A DNA stretch of 64,000 nt from Cordilura impudica (lineage: Eukaryota; Arthropoda; Insecta; Diptera; Scathophagidae), in assembly GCA_963682025.1 (NCBI GenBank), contig OY821521.1, positions 122,935,083 to 122,999,082 of the forward strand, written 5' to 3'. Below are positions 44,600 to 57,833 of this stretch, piece by piece. The notes beneath the pieces are model-generated. The model was not told the origin of the DNA and did not search any database. It saw only the letters and a list, made by a program, of their open reading frames with translations. Each line of letters opens with the position of its first letter. Positions within the stretch are counted from its first letter, which is position 1. The position numbers and the translations under genes are program-made.

Positions 44600-45692
44600 T
44601 TAATTAAGCCACTTAGAGAAATGTAATGTAGTCAATTTTACATCATTTTCAGAAAAGTAGTATATTCTTCCAGAACTGCTTGTCTCGGGTACACTGACAA
44701 CACATAAGATGTTATCCAAAGGCATAAAGCTACAGTCTTCTCTCTGAGGCCAAAAGATTGACACTGCTGGTCCAGGGGAGTGAAGGAAGATAAGTTCGGC
44801 ATCTTCGTCTTCGCCCCAGACATTTTTGACAAGTGCAAAATACCACCTGTCATCATAAACTGCTGATACAAAAGTTTGGTTGGACGAATGTTTGTCCATT
44901 TTGGGGCTTCTTCACTAAATAAAAAAAAAAAACGAAGGTTTTTTAGATTAAGTTACTCTTCTAATTTCTAATGAATCAGATGAAAGAGGCTTGTACCAGG
45001 TACCAGGTATTGTGCGTGTTGCACTTAACCTGTCCTCAAGTTTATTTCTAAACAAGTCTCCACCAGTTTTAGCTAAGAAATGAGAAGTAATGTTGCAAAA
45101 ATTGTAAACACCCGAATCAGTTTTTACTTGCTTATCATCAGGTACTTGAAGACTAGCTTTTCTAAATGTACGCTTTACCGTTCCTCCCAATCCATCACAA
45201 ACAGAGTTTTCGTGGCTAATAGCAAAAATGAAATGTTCAGCTTCAATAGAAAAATCGTTTTTGTGTTCGCACAAGTTTTTAAAGCTTTTTCTGTTCTTGT
45301 TTGAGCGCCACATCCGTCTGTGAAATAATGCACCTTCTTTACTTGCGCATAGTGTTGTGCCGACCATTCCATAATATATTTCTTAACTACATACACAAAA
45401 CCTACTTACTCATCCACTGGCTGTACTCAATTTCATCTTCATCCTCCAAATAATCCAACTTTTCTTTTAAAATCTCAGACAATTTTTCATCAGTTGGACA
45501 CTACGTCACAATGACGTAACATGCAATTGGGGTTTTCTGAGTCACACGCGATTAATTTGATAAGGTCTTTATAGGTTTCTTCAATTTTAATAGCATCCAA
45601 AAGAAGTTTTACATTCTGGTGGATACTGCAAACGCACACTGAATGAGTTCCTGCAGAATCAGCTAGAATACACCACTTCGGTCTAAGCGTAC
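44600..45692 (-). pseudogene. Orphan family 2 gene, truncated by the duplication
   Basis: On - from the junction at 45692: DSAGTHSVCVCSIHQNVKLL, then YKDLIKLIACDSENPNC, KLDYLEDEDEIEYSQW, VHYFTDGCGAQ, CEHKNDFSIEAEHF, ENSVCDGLGGTVKR, TIPGTWYKPL, and in the last piece VYDDRWYFALVKNVW and HSPGPAVSIFWPQRED. I recognise this series from an uncharacterised arthropod family of unknown function. Stops and frameshifts separate the pieces. In this copy the N-terminal part is replaced by Tigger sequence at the duplication junction. Confidence 0.7.
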
Positions 45693-47640
45693 AACTTTTA
45701 CGGCAAGTCGTGGATGGATTTTTCGTTATAAGGAACGATCTGGTATTTACAATATGCGTATTGTTGGTGAATCTGCAAGTGCAGATAAAGAGGCTGATTT
45801 AAGATATCCAGAAGAATTATCTGAAATTATAGAAAAAGGTTGCTACAAAAATGAACAAATATTCAACGTTGACGAAACGGGATTATATCGTCTTACACTA
45901 TTATTAGGTGGTAATGCAGCAGGAGATTTTAAACCAAAACCGATGCTCTTAAGGGTTTATCAAAAAATAATTTCCCAGTATTGTGGCGTTCAAATTAAAA
46001 AGCGTGGGTCACAAAAATTTTATTTGAAGATTAGTTCACGAACTATTTTTGCTCTACAACAAAACGGTATTATCGAGAAAATGGGTTGAATTTAAGGATT
46101 TTATTAATTTTAGATAATGCTCCAGGTCATCCCACCAGTCTTAGCAATTTAAATGAAAATGTTCAAATAAAATTTTTTCCACCAAATACGACATCGTTAC
46201 TTCAACCGATGGATCAAGATGTCATTGCAACATTTAAGAGCTATTATTTACGCCACACTTTTTCACAAGCCATTAAAGCAACAACAGGAGAAAATGCGCC
46301 CACTTTAACAGAATTTTGAAAGAGTTACAACATTAGAAATGTTATCGAAAATATAGGCGAAGCGTGGCATGAAGTGACACCAAACAATATGAGAGCCGTT
46401 TGGAAACATATCATACCGCATTGTGTTAATGATTTCAATGGTTTTGAGATGCATTTTTCGGAAGTTACCAGTAACATAGTGGAGCTTGTATATCAACTTG
46501 GTTTCGAAGATCTGGATTCTGGCAACGTAATTGAATGCATTCAATCTAGCACGAATGAGCTCGATAATGAAACAATTATTAACATAGACGAGCAACGAGC
46601 TTATGAAGAACAGAATCACAACTCAGACAACGATGACTGTGTTGAAATGTCAGCAGAAGATTTAACGGCTGAACAGTTTTCAAAAATTATTGGAATGGTC
46701 GAAAATGTTTCAGATCATATAATGGAAGTTGATCCTAATATCTAACGTAGCACTACAATTCGTCGAACAATAAACAATGAAATTCGTTGCTACAAAGAAT
46801 TGTATGAGGAGAAACAACCAAAAAAGATCCAGACATCGTTATTTCAATTTTTTGGCAATAAAAAATGAATTAAAACATTAAAATTTAAAGTGAATTGTTT
46901 TTGTTTATCTTTTTTAAATTAACTAGTTTTATTTATTTATTTATTCAATTTTATTTACTTATTTTTTGTTCAGTTATTTTTAATAATTTTAAAATTAAGT
47001 GAATTGTTTTTGTGGGTTTAATTAATTTAAAATATACTAGCAGATTCCAGCCCTCGAAATTCGAGTGCAAATTCTATTTTTTTATTAAATAAAGACCCTA
47101 AAGGTATGCTAATCAATTATAGCCAATATACAAATTAACACAAAAAACAAACTCATTTTTATTACAAACACATTAACAAATTTAATAAACACACACATAG
47201 CATTGTATAATTTTATGTATGTGTTAGTAGCAACTTTAAATGCAATTTACTCAAAAAAAAACGAAAAAATTTAAAAATCTGAAAATCTGCAAAACGGCTA
47301 AAAAGAAATACCTTTCAAATAAAATATTGATCAAAATCGGGATAAAATGTTAGAACAAAACATCGGTCACAAGAAGTCGCCTAGCCTCTTAATATTATAG
47401 ATATATGTTTGAATATATATATGTATACATATGTACTACATACTCTCGTTTTTTTTTTTATTGAAAAGCAGAAAAACAAATTATACGTAACAAATTATCT
47501 TTTTTTTGCCTCGATTATTATCATCATGTTCTTTAACCTTCTTCATATGGGTAAATAGGCGCATAGGGCCGAATAGTCCGGTTTCAAATAGTACGGCAAA
47601 ATGGTGGAACCGAATGACCGTACTATGCGAGGTATTCCTG
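45693..47640 (+). pseudogene. Tigger-like transposase 3' part and right terminus (unit 2)
   Basis: Identical in content to 37645-39592: FNVDETGLY, LDNAPGHP, LLQPMDQDV and the right terminal repeat. It has no left terminus, because the junction cut the element. Confidence 0.88.
47037..47401 (-). mobile_element. Non-autonomous Helitron (unit 2)
   Basis: Exact counterpart of 38989-39353, with the same TC start, hairpin and CTAG end on -. Confidence 0.78.
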
Positions 47641-47642
47641 TA

Positions 47643-48195
47643 CAAACATTCTTTTGTATATCTGTTTCTCTATTTTCCTTGTGTAATATTTTTATTGTTT
47701 CAAAATCAGCTATATGACCTGTTTCAAATATACTTATGGTACGCCAAAGCTGTTTGTTGCCATATTAATTAACTAATATAAATCAATCCAAACACATAAA
47801 TTTGAACTGTACTAGTTTTTGTATATCTCTTCTTTTTTTTTGCCTTCAAGTACTTGTAACTTGAAGGTATACGATCGAATAATTAAAACACTTGAATTTT
47901 AACTACTGAATTTTATTGACGTTTTGTTGAGGCATTTATACTAAAATTATACATCAAAAATGCTGAGTTAACTAAATACTGTTAAATTAAAATTTATGCT
48001 ATATTGGCCAATAACAAAACAAAACTGCAAAAAAGGTATGAATGTAATTGAATATATTTATAATAAAATTAACGTAAAATTGACCAATAAAAGAAAGATA
48101 ATATAAGCTGCATAACATTAAACGTATTCACAAATTATTATAATTTATAAGGGGAATTCTACACTCATTGAATTTATAAATATTAAATCTTAACA
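47643..48195 (-). repeat. BEL-like LTR fragment (unit 2)
   Basis: Counterpart of 39595-40147, including the purine tract just right of it. Confidence 0.55.
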
Positions 48196-48386
48196 TTCTC
48201 CCCCGCGTTGAACGGATGTTCAACAATGTTGTGGTGTTCTTATGTTGCCTAGACCTTTATGATGAAATTCCTTGGCATTGATGTCTGTCTTTCCAATTCA
48301 CGTGATTGAAGTTCGATATTTTTTGCATTATTTTCCATAGACGATGATGTGCGTGGTTTTCGTTTGGTTGCACACTTTTTACATCT

Positions 48387-51300
48387 ATTTATTTATTTAA
48401 ATTAACTTAGTCAATGGATAAATGCTTACAGCTATTACAAAAAATTAATAATAAACTAAACTAACAGCAATAATTATGAGTTTAAATGCATTATAAGGCT
48501 TTGTTTTATTACATTTCGTGGCAGTGAAAAATCTATGCATCTATGTTGGATGTTAAAATCGCAACACATTATCCTGAATGGATCGCAAGAGTATAGTTTG
48601 ATCGAATAAATTTAACATATAATGGTTCGAAATGCCTTACAAAACGTTGAGGAACATTAAAACAAATTTTATTTAATAGAAATTCAGAGCTGACCTCCGC
48701 TTGAATTAGATTAATCACAAACGAAACTTTCAGCATAATTCTACGACTTTTTAACGGCGACAATTTTATTAACGCAAACAAAAAAGTAAAAGTTGCTTCT
48801 GGAGCCATATTGCAGAATCGGTCTTACTAGAGTCGTAAATAACTGTTTCGTAGTATAGGGATCGACAAATTCTTTAGCCCATTCTTTAGTAGTATACCAA
48901 GATCAAGAAATATATCGATCAATTTTAGTTGGTATCCACCCAATGAATAAGTAACAGTGATGAAGTTGTTTCTGGAAAAGCGCATGCATTTACATTTTTT
49001 TAAAATTAAGATCCGCTAAGTTCTGATTGCACCATAAAAACAAGTTGTTAAAATCTGATTGAAGGTAGGCATGTTCAGCATATTGATCGTAGCAGTAGAA
49101 AATTTTCACAGCGTAAATTTGAATATTCCTGACGTTTATAACTTTGGTGAGATCATTTATAAAAAAAAAAGAAAAATTAATTGGTCCCAAATGGTTGCCT
49201 TGAGCAACGCCAGAAATACAGATGAAATATTTAGATCATTTATTTTTAAATCATACACTTTGCTTTCTATCCGTGAGATATGACTTTATCCAATTTAACT
49301 GAGAGGTGATAACCCAAGTAAATCTAATTTCAAAGGTAACAGTCGATGGTTGACATTGTCAAATGCCTTGCTAAAATCTGTGTAAACATATTTTTTTATT
49401 TTTTTTTTATTTATTAACCAACACTCAGGGGATGCCCCCTACAGATGCAGTGCATTGTGTTGATCTCAGGAAAATAGGTTATGGGAAGGAGGAGAGAGGG
49501 AGTAGTGTTTGTGGATACTTGACTTAAATTTTATTAGATCATAACTTCAGGAAAGACCTCTGCGGGGAGTTTATTCCACAAACGGCTAGTTCGACTGATA
49601 AACGAATTCTCTCTGTAATGCGTTGTGCGGTCAACTGGACAATAAACTACAAACGGATGTGATCTACTAGAGAAGCGGGTAGAGCTAACCGAAACTCGGG
49701 CACTTGGAATAAGTTCGCTAATCTCAGAAGAACATTTCCCATGGTAGTACCTATAGAACATACTCTACTGTCATTAATGAGCATCAACGCCCTCCTTTGC
49801 AAAATAGACTTTGAAGCTGCTGCCCATATATGGGAGTTGTATTCCATTTTCGATCGGATGTATAGATTTAAAGGAGATCAGAGGGAGTGAAGACCAAGAC
49901 ACTTCAATGCTTCTTTCGACACTTGAAAAACATGCTCGTTCCAACGAACATCACATTGAATTCTCATGCCTAGCACATCAAGAGTATCCGACTCCTCAAT
50001 ACCTATACCACCCATATATACAGATGACATTGTTGAATCCATGGCCCTATGGGTCAACATACAACATTGAGTCTTCAGCGCATTAAAATCAACGCTATTC
50101 GCTTTACCCCACTCGGAGATTGTTAACAGGTCTTGATTGAGTGTGTCATTCATAGTCCGCCTTTTGCCCCCAACCTCCAAGAGTCTTGGCCTACAATTAA
50201 AGGAAAATGAATGACAAATGCTGCTGTCATCTGCGAAAGAGTATATAGAGTTAAAAGTTTGACCAAGAAGGTCGTTCAGAAAGATAAGGAAAAGAGAAGG
50301 AGAAAGAACGGAACCTTGGAGTACCCCTGAATTAAGCTGAAACTCATTGGATGACACCCCATCAATAACAACACGTATTGTTCGATCTCTGAGAAAACTC
50401 GATATAAATCGAGAGAAGTCGTTACCGACCCCAAGTTGTAAAATGAAGCACATTTGATGTAGTAGAACAGCCCTTTCGAAAGCCACGTTGAGCTGGTGAC
50501 AATATTGAAGAAGCATAGTGGCATAGGACATCATAAGTTTGGCAATATATCTATAATTTGAAATTTCTGACTTATCTCCAGGACGTCAGGCCTATATTGT
50601 ATGAAACCTTTAATTTTTGGAGACTTTTGAGAATGTCGAAATTATCTATCGAAGGAAAACAGATAGCTTGATTTGTGAAGATTTAATATGAGTATTCTTT
50701 GCAGTCGTCGCATTGATCGTTTGAATAACTACTTCCAAAAAAATTCGCAAACATATTGCTAATAACGTCATCATCACCAGGTTCAAGATTATGAAGTTTC
50801 ATAACAGATGGAAAACCAAAAAATTGTTTTTAACTTTTTCTATATAATTGTAGTACAAAGAATTGTTGAGAATATTGTATTCCGCACGACTGACAGAGTA
50901 TTTGCTATAATCATCAAGCAAACCAGATTTTTTATATTTTTTTATATCGCTTGTTCTTTACATTTTTTAAAATTAGATAATTGTTTGTTACTCCATGGAG
51001 GGCCAGTATGTTTATAAACAGTTTCCTTTGGAACACATTTATCCATATAAGTGTGAATAGTTTTATAAAAGTTCTCGAGCATTCTATCGATTGAGCTTGA
51101 GTTGCCATCGGCAGGAAATAATAGATTGTTCCAATTGATATTTGAAATAAGATTATTAAGTGCATCATAATTTGTTTTTTGAAGCAAAACATATGTTCAT
51201 TAGAGCGTTGTTCAGGCTCTCTATCCAAAATCAAATTACAACTGATTTCAATAGTGGGGTGATGAAAATCCTCAGGTAGAGTTATGGGATCTGAACGAGT

Positions 51301-51896
51301 TACATAGCAACCATCACGGTCATTAACAAATACAAGATCTAGCAATTTTCCATTCGAATTATAAATATCATTCATTTGGTAAAGCGAAAGGTCAAAAATT
51401 AAATTTAAAAATTCATCATCAGGATTTTTAGTAATAATCGGAATTAGATTAGGAGCATCGGATGAGTAATTCCGGTAAATTAAAGTCACCTACAGCAAAT
51501 ACTGAGTCGTTGGGTTCTGCAAGAAGTGTTACGGTTTTATGGCCTCCGCATGTCTTAAATGAAGAGATACATCAGAACAAGGTGGGATGTAGGAGCAGGT
51601 TAAAAATAATCTTTTGCGTTTGAGCTTTATTACAACAATTCAATCGATAAAGTAATATCATGCAAAATAACTTTAGATTGAAAAAGGCATGAGTTATTTC
51701 TATTGCATCGAAAAATTTTGTATATATTATAAAGCAGCTCAGAATCAAGGACATCATCTTTTAACCAAGTTTCGGTAAAAACAATAACATCATGTTCAAA
51801 ATCATAGCTATTGATAAATAATTTTGTTATCTTAGTATTTAATTCGCAGACATTCTGGTACATAATACTTAGACGATCGAAACGATGATTTTTTAG
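48387..51896 (-). pseudogene. LINE K with LINE 2 insertion (unit 2)
   Basis: Counterpart of 40339-43850. LINE 2 lies at about 49393-50591. Differences from unit 1 include a 1-base deletion near 48583 that shifts the C-terminal LINE K piece, and substitutions at about 49133, 49301 and 49545. Confidence 0.75.
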
Positions 51897-52645
51897 TTTT
51901 TTGAAATTGTATCTTGATGTGGCAACCGAGCAATATTGTTACTTAATCCTGGATTCAGGTCTAACAGGTTTTGTAACTAATGCTGGAGAAGTTGTAATTT
52001 TAAACGAAGTAATACTTCTCGGTCGAGAGTATGAAAATTTATGTATTAAAATATCGGTATCAATATTAAGAAATCGGGATAAAGAATCTTTCATATATAA
52101 AATTATTCTATATTTAATAATTAAATCGTCATTATTTTATTTGTTATTTCTATTTTATACATTAAATATATTAGTCTGCAAGGACATTTGTAATTCCATA
52201 GACTTTAAATAAATAAATAAATAAAATAAATAAGATTTCCACATGAAGCAATTTCCATTTTATTCTGAATGTTTGTAAAAGTGCCTGTAGTACTCTGAAA
52301 AAAGCGCTACAATTCAACGCCAATTTTACGACAGTCAAGGCAGCACCAATGTAAGCCATTATTATTAGAGAGCATCAGCTACTAGCTGTGATAGTCCACT
52401 GCACTTAAAATGGCACACACCATGACAAAGCCAACAAGACACCATTCTTTCATCATCGCTGAACAATGTGCATTATTTATTCAAGCAGTTAACTTTAGCA
52501 ATCACGTTAATTTTTTCAAGTGTATGTCGATAATAGCGTTAAGTTGAGTATGTAAACTCAGCACTGATTTTTTTTTCAGAATATCAAAATTTGGCAACAC
52601 AGTTTTTAAGGACAGTTATAAAAACAGATGATTTATTTTGTTTAA
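51897..52645. other. Noncoding DNA (unit 2)
   Basis: Counterpart of 43851-44599, with the AAAT-repeat tail at about 52206-52234. No gene seen. Confidence 0.4.
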
Positions 52646-54341
52646 TTAATTAAGCCACTTAGAGAAATGTAATGTAGTCAATTTTACATCATTTTCAGAA
52701 AAGTAGTATATTCTTCCAGAACTGCTTGTCTCGGGTACACTGACAACACATAAGATGTTATCCAAAGGCATAAAGCTACAGTCTTCTCTCTGAGGCCAAA
52801 AGATTGACACTGCTGGTCCAGGGGAGTGAAGGAAGATAAGTTCGGCATCTTCGTCTTCGCCCCAGACATTTTTGACAAGTGCAAAATACCACCTGTCATC
52901 ATAAACTGCTGATACAAAAGTTTGGTTGGACGAATGTTTGTCCATTTTGGGGCTTCTTCACTAAATAAAAAAAAAAAACGAAGGTTTTTTAGATTAAGTT
53001 ACTCTTCTAATTTCTAATGAATCAGATGAAAGAGGCTTGTACCAGGTACCAGGTATTGTGCGTGTTGCACTTAACCTGTCCTCAAGTTTATTTCTAAACA
53101 AGTCTCCACCAGTTTTAGCTAAGAAATGAGAAGTAATGTTGCAAAAATTGTAAACACCCGAATCAGTTTTTACTTGCTTATCATCAGGTACTTGAAGACT
53201 AGCTTTTCTAAATGTACGCTTTACCGTTCCTCCCAATCCATCACAAACAGAGTTTTCGTGGCTAATAGCAAAAATGAAATGTTCAGCTTCAATAGAAAAA
53301 TCGTTTTTGTGTTCGCACAAGTTTTTAAAGCTTTTTCTGTTCTTGTTTGAGCGCCACATCCGTCTGTGAAATAATGCACCTTCTTTACTTGCGCATAGTG
53401 TTGTGCCGACCATTCCATAATATATTTCTTAACTACATACACAAAACCTACTTACTCATCCACTGGCTGTACTCAATTTCATCTTCATCCTCCAAATAAT
53501 CCAACTTTTCTTTTAAAATCTCAGACAATTTTTCATCAGTTGGACACTACGTCACAATGACGTAACATGCAATTGGGGTTTTCTGAGTCACACGCGATTA
53601 ATTTGATAAGGTCTTTATAGGTTTCTTCAATTTTAATAGCATCCAAAAGAAGTTTTACATTCTGGTGGATACTGCAAACGCACACTGAATGAGTTCCTGC
53701 AGAATCAGCTAGAATACACCACTTCGGTCTAAGCGTACAAAATTTTCCAATTTCGTTTTTTCCAATTTCCGTTTGCCATATGAGGCCTTACTGTGACTAG
53801 GAAGCGCATGAAGCTTTAATGGAGAGCATCCCAAATCATCTAAAGTTTTATTAACTTACTCAATACTTTGATTTTTTATTTGTACTGGAGTAGATTCCAC
53901 ATCTGGATCTTCTTTGTCACTACCACTGTTGTCATTTTCTTCAGTTTTTTTTTCCAAATAACTTCCGACATGTTCAGCATAATTTTTGTCCTGGTTTTAC
54001 GTATATTCCTGTACCAGTTAATGATTTCGCCAAAGCCTACTACCCTCAAGGATTTGTTAACAGATTTTTTTGGGTATTTTATAAGGGTCACAGCAAGTTC
54101 TTTGATGACTTTCAAAAATCTTTAAATAATAGTAACTGCGATATCCACACATAGTATTTGCTTCACCCTCAGTAAGGGCTATACTTGACCTAAGCAATAT
54201 TAAATCCTTTAAATCATCTTTCAGTTCAGAAAAGCATTTTAGATTTCTTGTTGACGTGTACATTGTTAAGTGGCATGGGGTCTCAAGTAATATTCCAAAA
54301 TTACATGAATTCAAATTATCACCTGTGATACAAGTACTGCA
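52646..54341 (-). pseudogene. Orphan family 2 gene, longer copy
   Basis: Carries all motifs of the unit 1 copy plus the 5' part in unique DNA. On -, an acceptor-like CTTTTGCAG (about 54342) is followed by TCITGDNLNSC, HQRTCCDPYK, KKSVNKSLRVVGFGEI (frameshift in an A-run near 54075), an in-frame TAA near 53853, and LDDLGCSPLKLHALPS, then RPKWCILADSAGTHS across the duplication edge. Hence it was a spliced gene that is now decayed. A mobile-element origin is suspected because the family is multicopy in arthropods, but no terminal repeats were found here. Confidence 0.7.
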
Positions 54342-56169
54342 AAAGAGTAAATACTATTATTAAAACATAATATCATTAACTAAATACCACGTGGATGAAC
54401 CAATAGCAAGGACCATATATTATTAAATTAAAATTTTCGTCTTATTTTTTTTAAATTTTTTAATTTTTTTTCCGCACAATGCAATAATTTTGGCAACAAA
54501 TTTTTCCTTTTATAAATTTTGAAATAATTTACTTTTATAAATTTTCTTCTACTTTTTTTAAAAAGATTTTTTTTAACTTTCAAATAGATTTAAATATTTT
54601 TTTTTTTTAGGAAATAGTTTTAAAAAAACTTTTTTTAGTTTCTGTGCGTGTGAAACGCAATGAATTTTTAAATAATTTCTTAAAATACTTACCACTTTAG
54701 TAGAATATAACATTTTCTTCAATTATTCAGTTTGACTGTTAGATTAATAATGCCAAAAATTTTAAACTTATAATTCTTTTATACATATTATAGAATGTAT
54801 ACTGGTACAAAAACCAGGTACTTCAATTTGACCCTTTTTAGTTGTTAATAGAACGATTTATTAACGTGTTTTCTATTTTTTAAACTATAACATTCATTAA
54901 GATTTATTACCTTGTTTTCTTTTTTTTTTAGGTAATATTCGCTCCTACTTGCAATAATCCCTCGTAAAAGTCAAATATTTTCAAATGATATTGACCCTTT
55001 TTCATGAGTTATGTTGCAATTGTTTACAATGGTTTTTATTGCCTGTTTTTCATTTTTATCCGCGATTAAAGACACAAATACAATTTAGCATCATAAATGT
55101 TACACTTGTAGGAACCCAGTAGGAAATTCATATTTAAAGACTCCAGCATTACACTTGATAACTTTATCTAAAAGGACATACTCAATACATAAAAATATGA
55201 GGATGACAAAATATTGCAGCTTCCTTTGGAGGCATTATTGTTAACTAATAAACAAGTAAACTACTGAACTGATTGTTATGAAATATTAAACATAGATTCT
55301 TTGTCACACCTGAACATGCCACCAGGGGGCGCTGAAATGCAAAAATCGTACAGTTTAACAGTTGAACCAAATTAGATAACCAAAAATTTAAAAGGCATAT
55401 AATTGATCAACCTACTCATGGGTTAGCAACCTTGTGTGGTGAATAAAGATCAGGATTACTATGTGGTGAATAAGGGTAAGGGATTTACATGCGGTGAATG
55501 ATTTCATATGATCACCAATATTCAAGGTGTCCTGTAGATCGTGAGTTCCTTAAATAAAACACCTTTTTGTTTTATTTCACAGTTTTCACTATAACTATGA
55601 TTCTTTATTATAACTCTTGATTATCACTATTGATTTTAACTGATTGAACAAAACTGATTGAAAATAACTGCCGAACAAAAACTGACTGACTGAGACTTAT
55701 TTTCCATTTGTTACTATTTATATACAATTATAATTCTTACTCAATAACATCTACAATACTTATAATACATTATATTTATTCTCTTATACTGAATCAGTGT
55801 TCATGTGCATTACAGCTTTTGTTGTGTTAGAACACTTAACTAGAGCAAGCTATCGATTTGCACAAGGCACAAAGTTTTCAAATGTAGAAGACATTTGAAT
55901 CCAATAGTTTTGTGTTGCTAAGCACACGAATCACTTTGTGTATATGAATCCAAATATTACACTATACAGTTCTACTTTATGCAATTCATGTACACACCAC
56001 ACTTGATATTTGTGGAAAAATCAATTTTATGTTTATTTTTAAAGGCTTTATGATTTCAAATTATTCCAGAAAAGATTAAAAAAATTTGTTTTTTTTTTAA
56101 ATTTATTTTTCAATTTTTTGTAATATATTGTTCACAATCCGTAAAAGAAGGTATATCTAAAAGACTAAT
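54342..56169. other. AT-rich noncoding DNA
   Basis: No supportable gene. Three imperfect units of about 28 bp, each with TGTGGTGAATAA or a variant, lie at 55433-55510. A stretch near 55600-55800 with repeated CTGATTGAA and GATTATCACT words resembles an antisense LTR but could not be confirmed. Confidence 0.4.
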
Positions 56170-57042
56170 AATTTCTTAACTATAATTATTTTCTAACTCA
56201 TTTCGCGACTTTACATGCCACAGTGATGAAATAAGTGGATCGGAAGATACTACTAACATATTGAAGAGGTCCTCGTTTTGTCTCAACCTTGATGATTTAA
56301 AAGTGTTCAGCAATCTGTATTTTTTATAACATTTATTTAGGGACTCCAGTGCTTCTTCAGAAAGCTCTCCAATTGGCAAAGTCTGACATTCAATTATATG
56401 CGACAATATTATATGAACTGTCGGGCAACTTTTTCTGTGAATATAATTTTGCTAACTGCATCACTTCAGTTTTCGAAAGATATTCTCCATATTTATCAGA
56501 ATCAACTTTTTCCTTGCAGTTTAAAACTTTCAAGATCATTCCCAATCTCTTAACGATTTGATTGTTCACTCCAATGATTCGAGTTACAGCCTCATCATTT
56601 TAAAAAATCTCGAATTGTTTTCATCGTTTGAGTTTCCGTATCCGTACTTGGGGATGTCCACTTTTAGTCCAACTTGTTTGAAAAACGCAACATGTATTCG
56701 ATTCTTTCTGATCCTTTCCTTAATTTTGTTTGATGTATTTTCATCAAAGTGGTCCCCTCTTGTGGAAGTGTATGCGCTAATTTTAACAAGAACTCCATAC
56801 ACCTTATTCTTGTGTGCATTGGTGAGATTCCATATTCATATTCATTCCATAACAATAAGAATGGGTTTTCATGGTTATATGTTATAAATTGCGCAATAAT
56901 GCATGGTACACATTTCTGGAACCAAGTCTTTTTTCAAAATTTTACCGCTAGAAAAAAATGGGGCAAGGATGGGCAGCTGGAAATTTTTGCACTAGGTAAA
57001 GGAATAATGAAAGAACTTATTTGGAAAATATGGCAAATATAA
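56170..57042 (-). pseudogene. RAG1/Transib-like transposase, decayed 3' half
   Basis: On -: YGISPMHTRIRCMEFLLKLA (about 56840-56780), then after a frameshift VGLKVDIPKYGYGNSNDENN followed by SRFF (about 56660), and finally the open piece 56406-56176 with LPIGELSEEALESLNKCYKK followed by YR and VVSSDPLISSL. The same arthropod family as 6839-7770, but the complementary half. By pattern, the SEEALESLNK block lines up with the RAG1 stretch that holds the catalytic Glu, and the GNSNDENNSRFF block with the RAG1 GNFARK block. That alignment is from memory. Frameshifted and inactive. Confidence 0.55.
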
Positions 57043-57833
57043 AATTTAAATTTTTTTTATTTTCCAACAAAGAAATGTTGAAAAAATGGATAGTTGGTAG
57101 ATATCGATTTACCTGGACAAACACTAAGCAAGCAGTATAATTTTTTTTTATTATTTTCTTAATAAATAGATCTATCAATAAAATCAAGAAATGACACTCT
57201 GTTACCTAGTTTTCGATATACTGTTTCTGAAAGCGTAGCAAATTTCCTATAAATGGTCTGGTTTTTTGAACACGGAATATCAGTCAACTTTGAAGGGCTT
57301 CTGAACCAAAAATCTGATTGTAATAAGAGTAGCATATTTTAAATCGTCGGACAATTTCCCGTAAAATAGGTTTATTCAATATTTTTTAGGGGCACATGAA
57401 ATTTTTGAATTTTGCAACCTTACTTGTTCTACAGGCGCCATTGTGCGTTTGAGCAAGTGGCACCAAATTTTACACAATTTTATTGAAAACGACATTATTT
57501 AAAAATGGACCCGACTTGGTGTTTTATATTAATAAACTCTTGTTTTAGTTTCGGAAACCACAATAATATTATGCAATATGAATTTTATAATTTTTTTAAT
57601 GCTATGGCTACTTAAATTACGGCATATTTGCAATCTTTGTACTTCTATTAAACTGTGGAAAAATTTTCAGATCAAAATCTTTATTTATACCTGAAATGTT
57701 ATAGTTTTTGTAAATAATACTCATTTCCCGCAAGCGATTCTGCGAATCCAAACTACTGCAATATTGATATTGCAATATTGATTTCACATGGAACGACTCA
57801 CAAGACAAAGCCTTTAAAACCACCAAATGCCAA
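57043..57833. other. Noncoding DNA
   Basis: No gene recognised. It may contain decayed upstream parts of the RAG1-like transposase, but no motif could be read. Confidence 0.35.

Larger units (their letters stand above)
37645..45692. repeat. Tandem segmental duplication, unit 1
   Basis: About 8,048 bp repeated directly at 45693-53740. The junction reads GCGTACAACTTTTACGG, joining the right edge (GCGTACAA) to the left edge (AACTTTTACGG) with about 2 bp of shared sequence. The differences I noticed are three substitutions (unit 1 positions 41086, 41254, 41499) and two one-base indels (near 40535 and in the T-run near 41346-41370). Confidence 0.95.
45693..53740. repeat. Tandem segmental duplication, unit 2
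   Basis: Direct copy of 37645-45692, shifted by 8,048 to 8,046. It ends at 53740 (GCGTACAA), where the orphan family 2 gene continues into unique sequence. Unit 2 therefore keeps the original right flank and unit 1 the original left flank, as in a simple tandem duplication. Confidence 0.95.

Noticed and set aside
55560..55990. Possible antisense LTR
   Set aside because: Composition and short repeated words suggest it, but no second copy, PPT, primer site or inverted tips could be found in the window.
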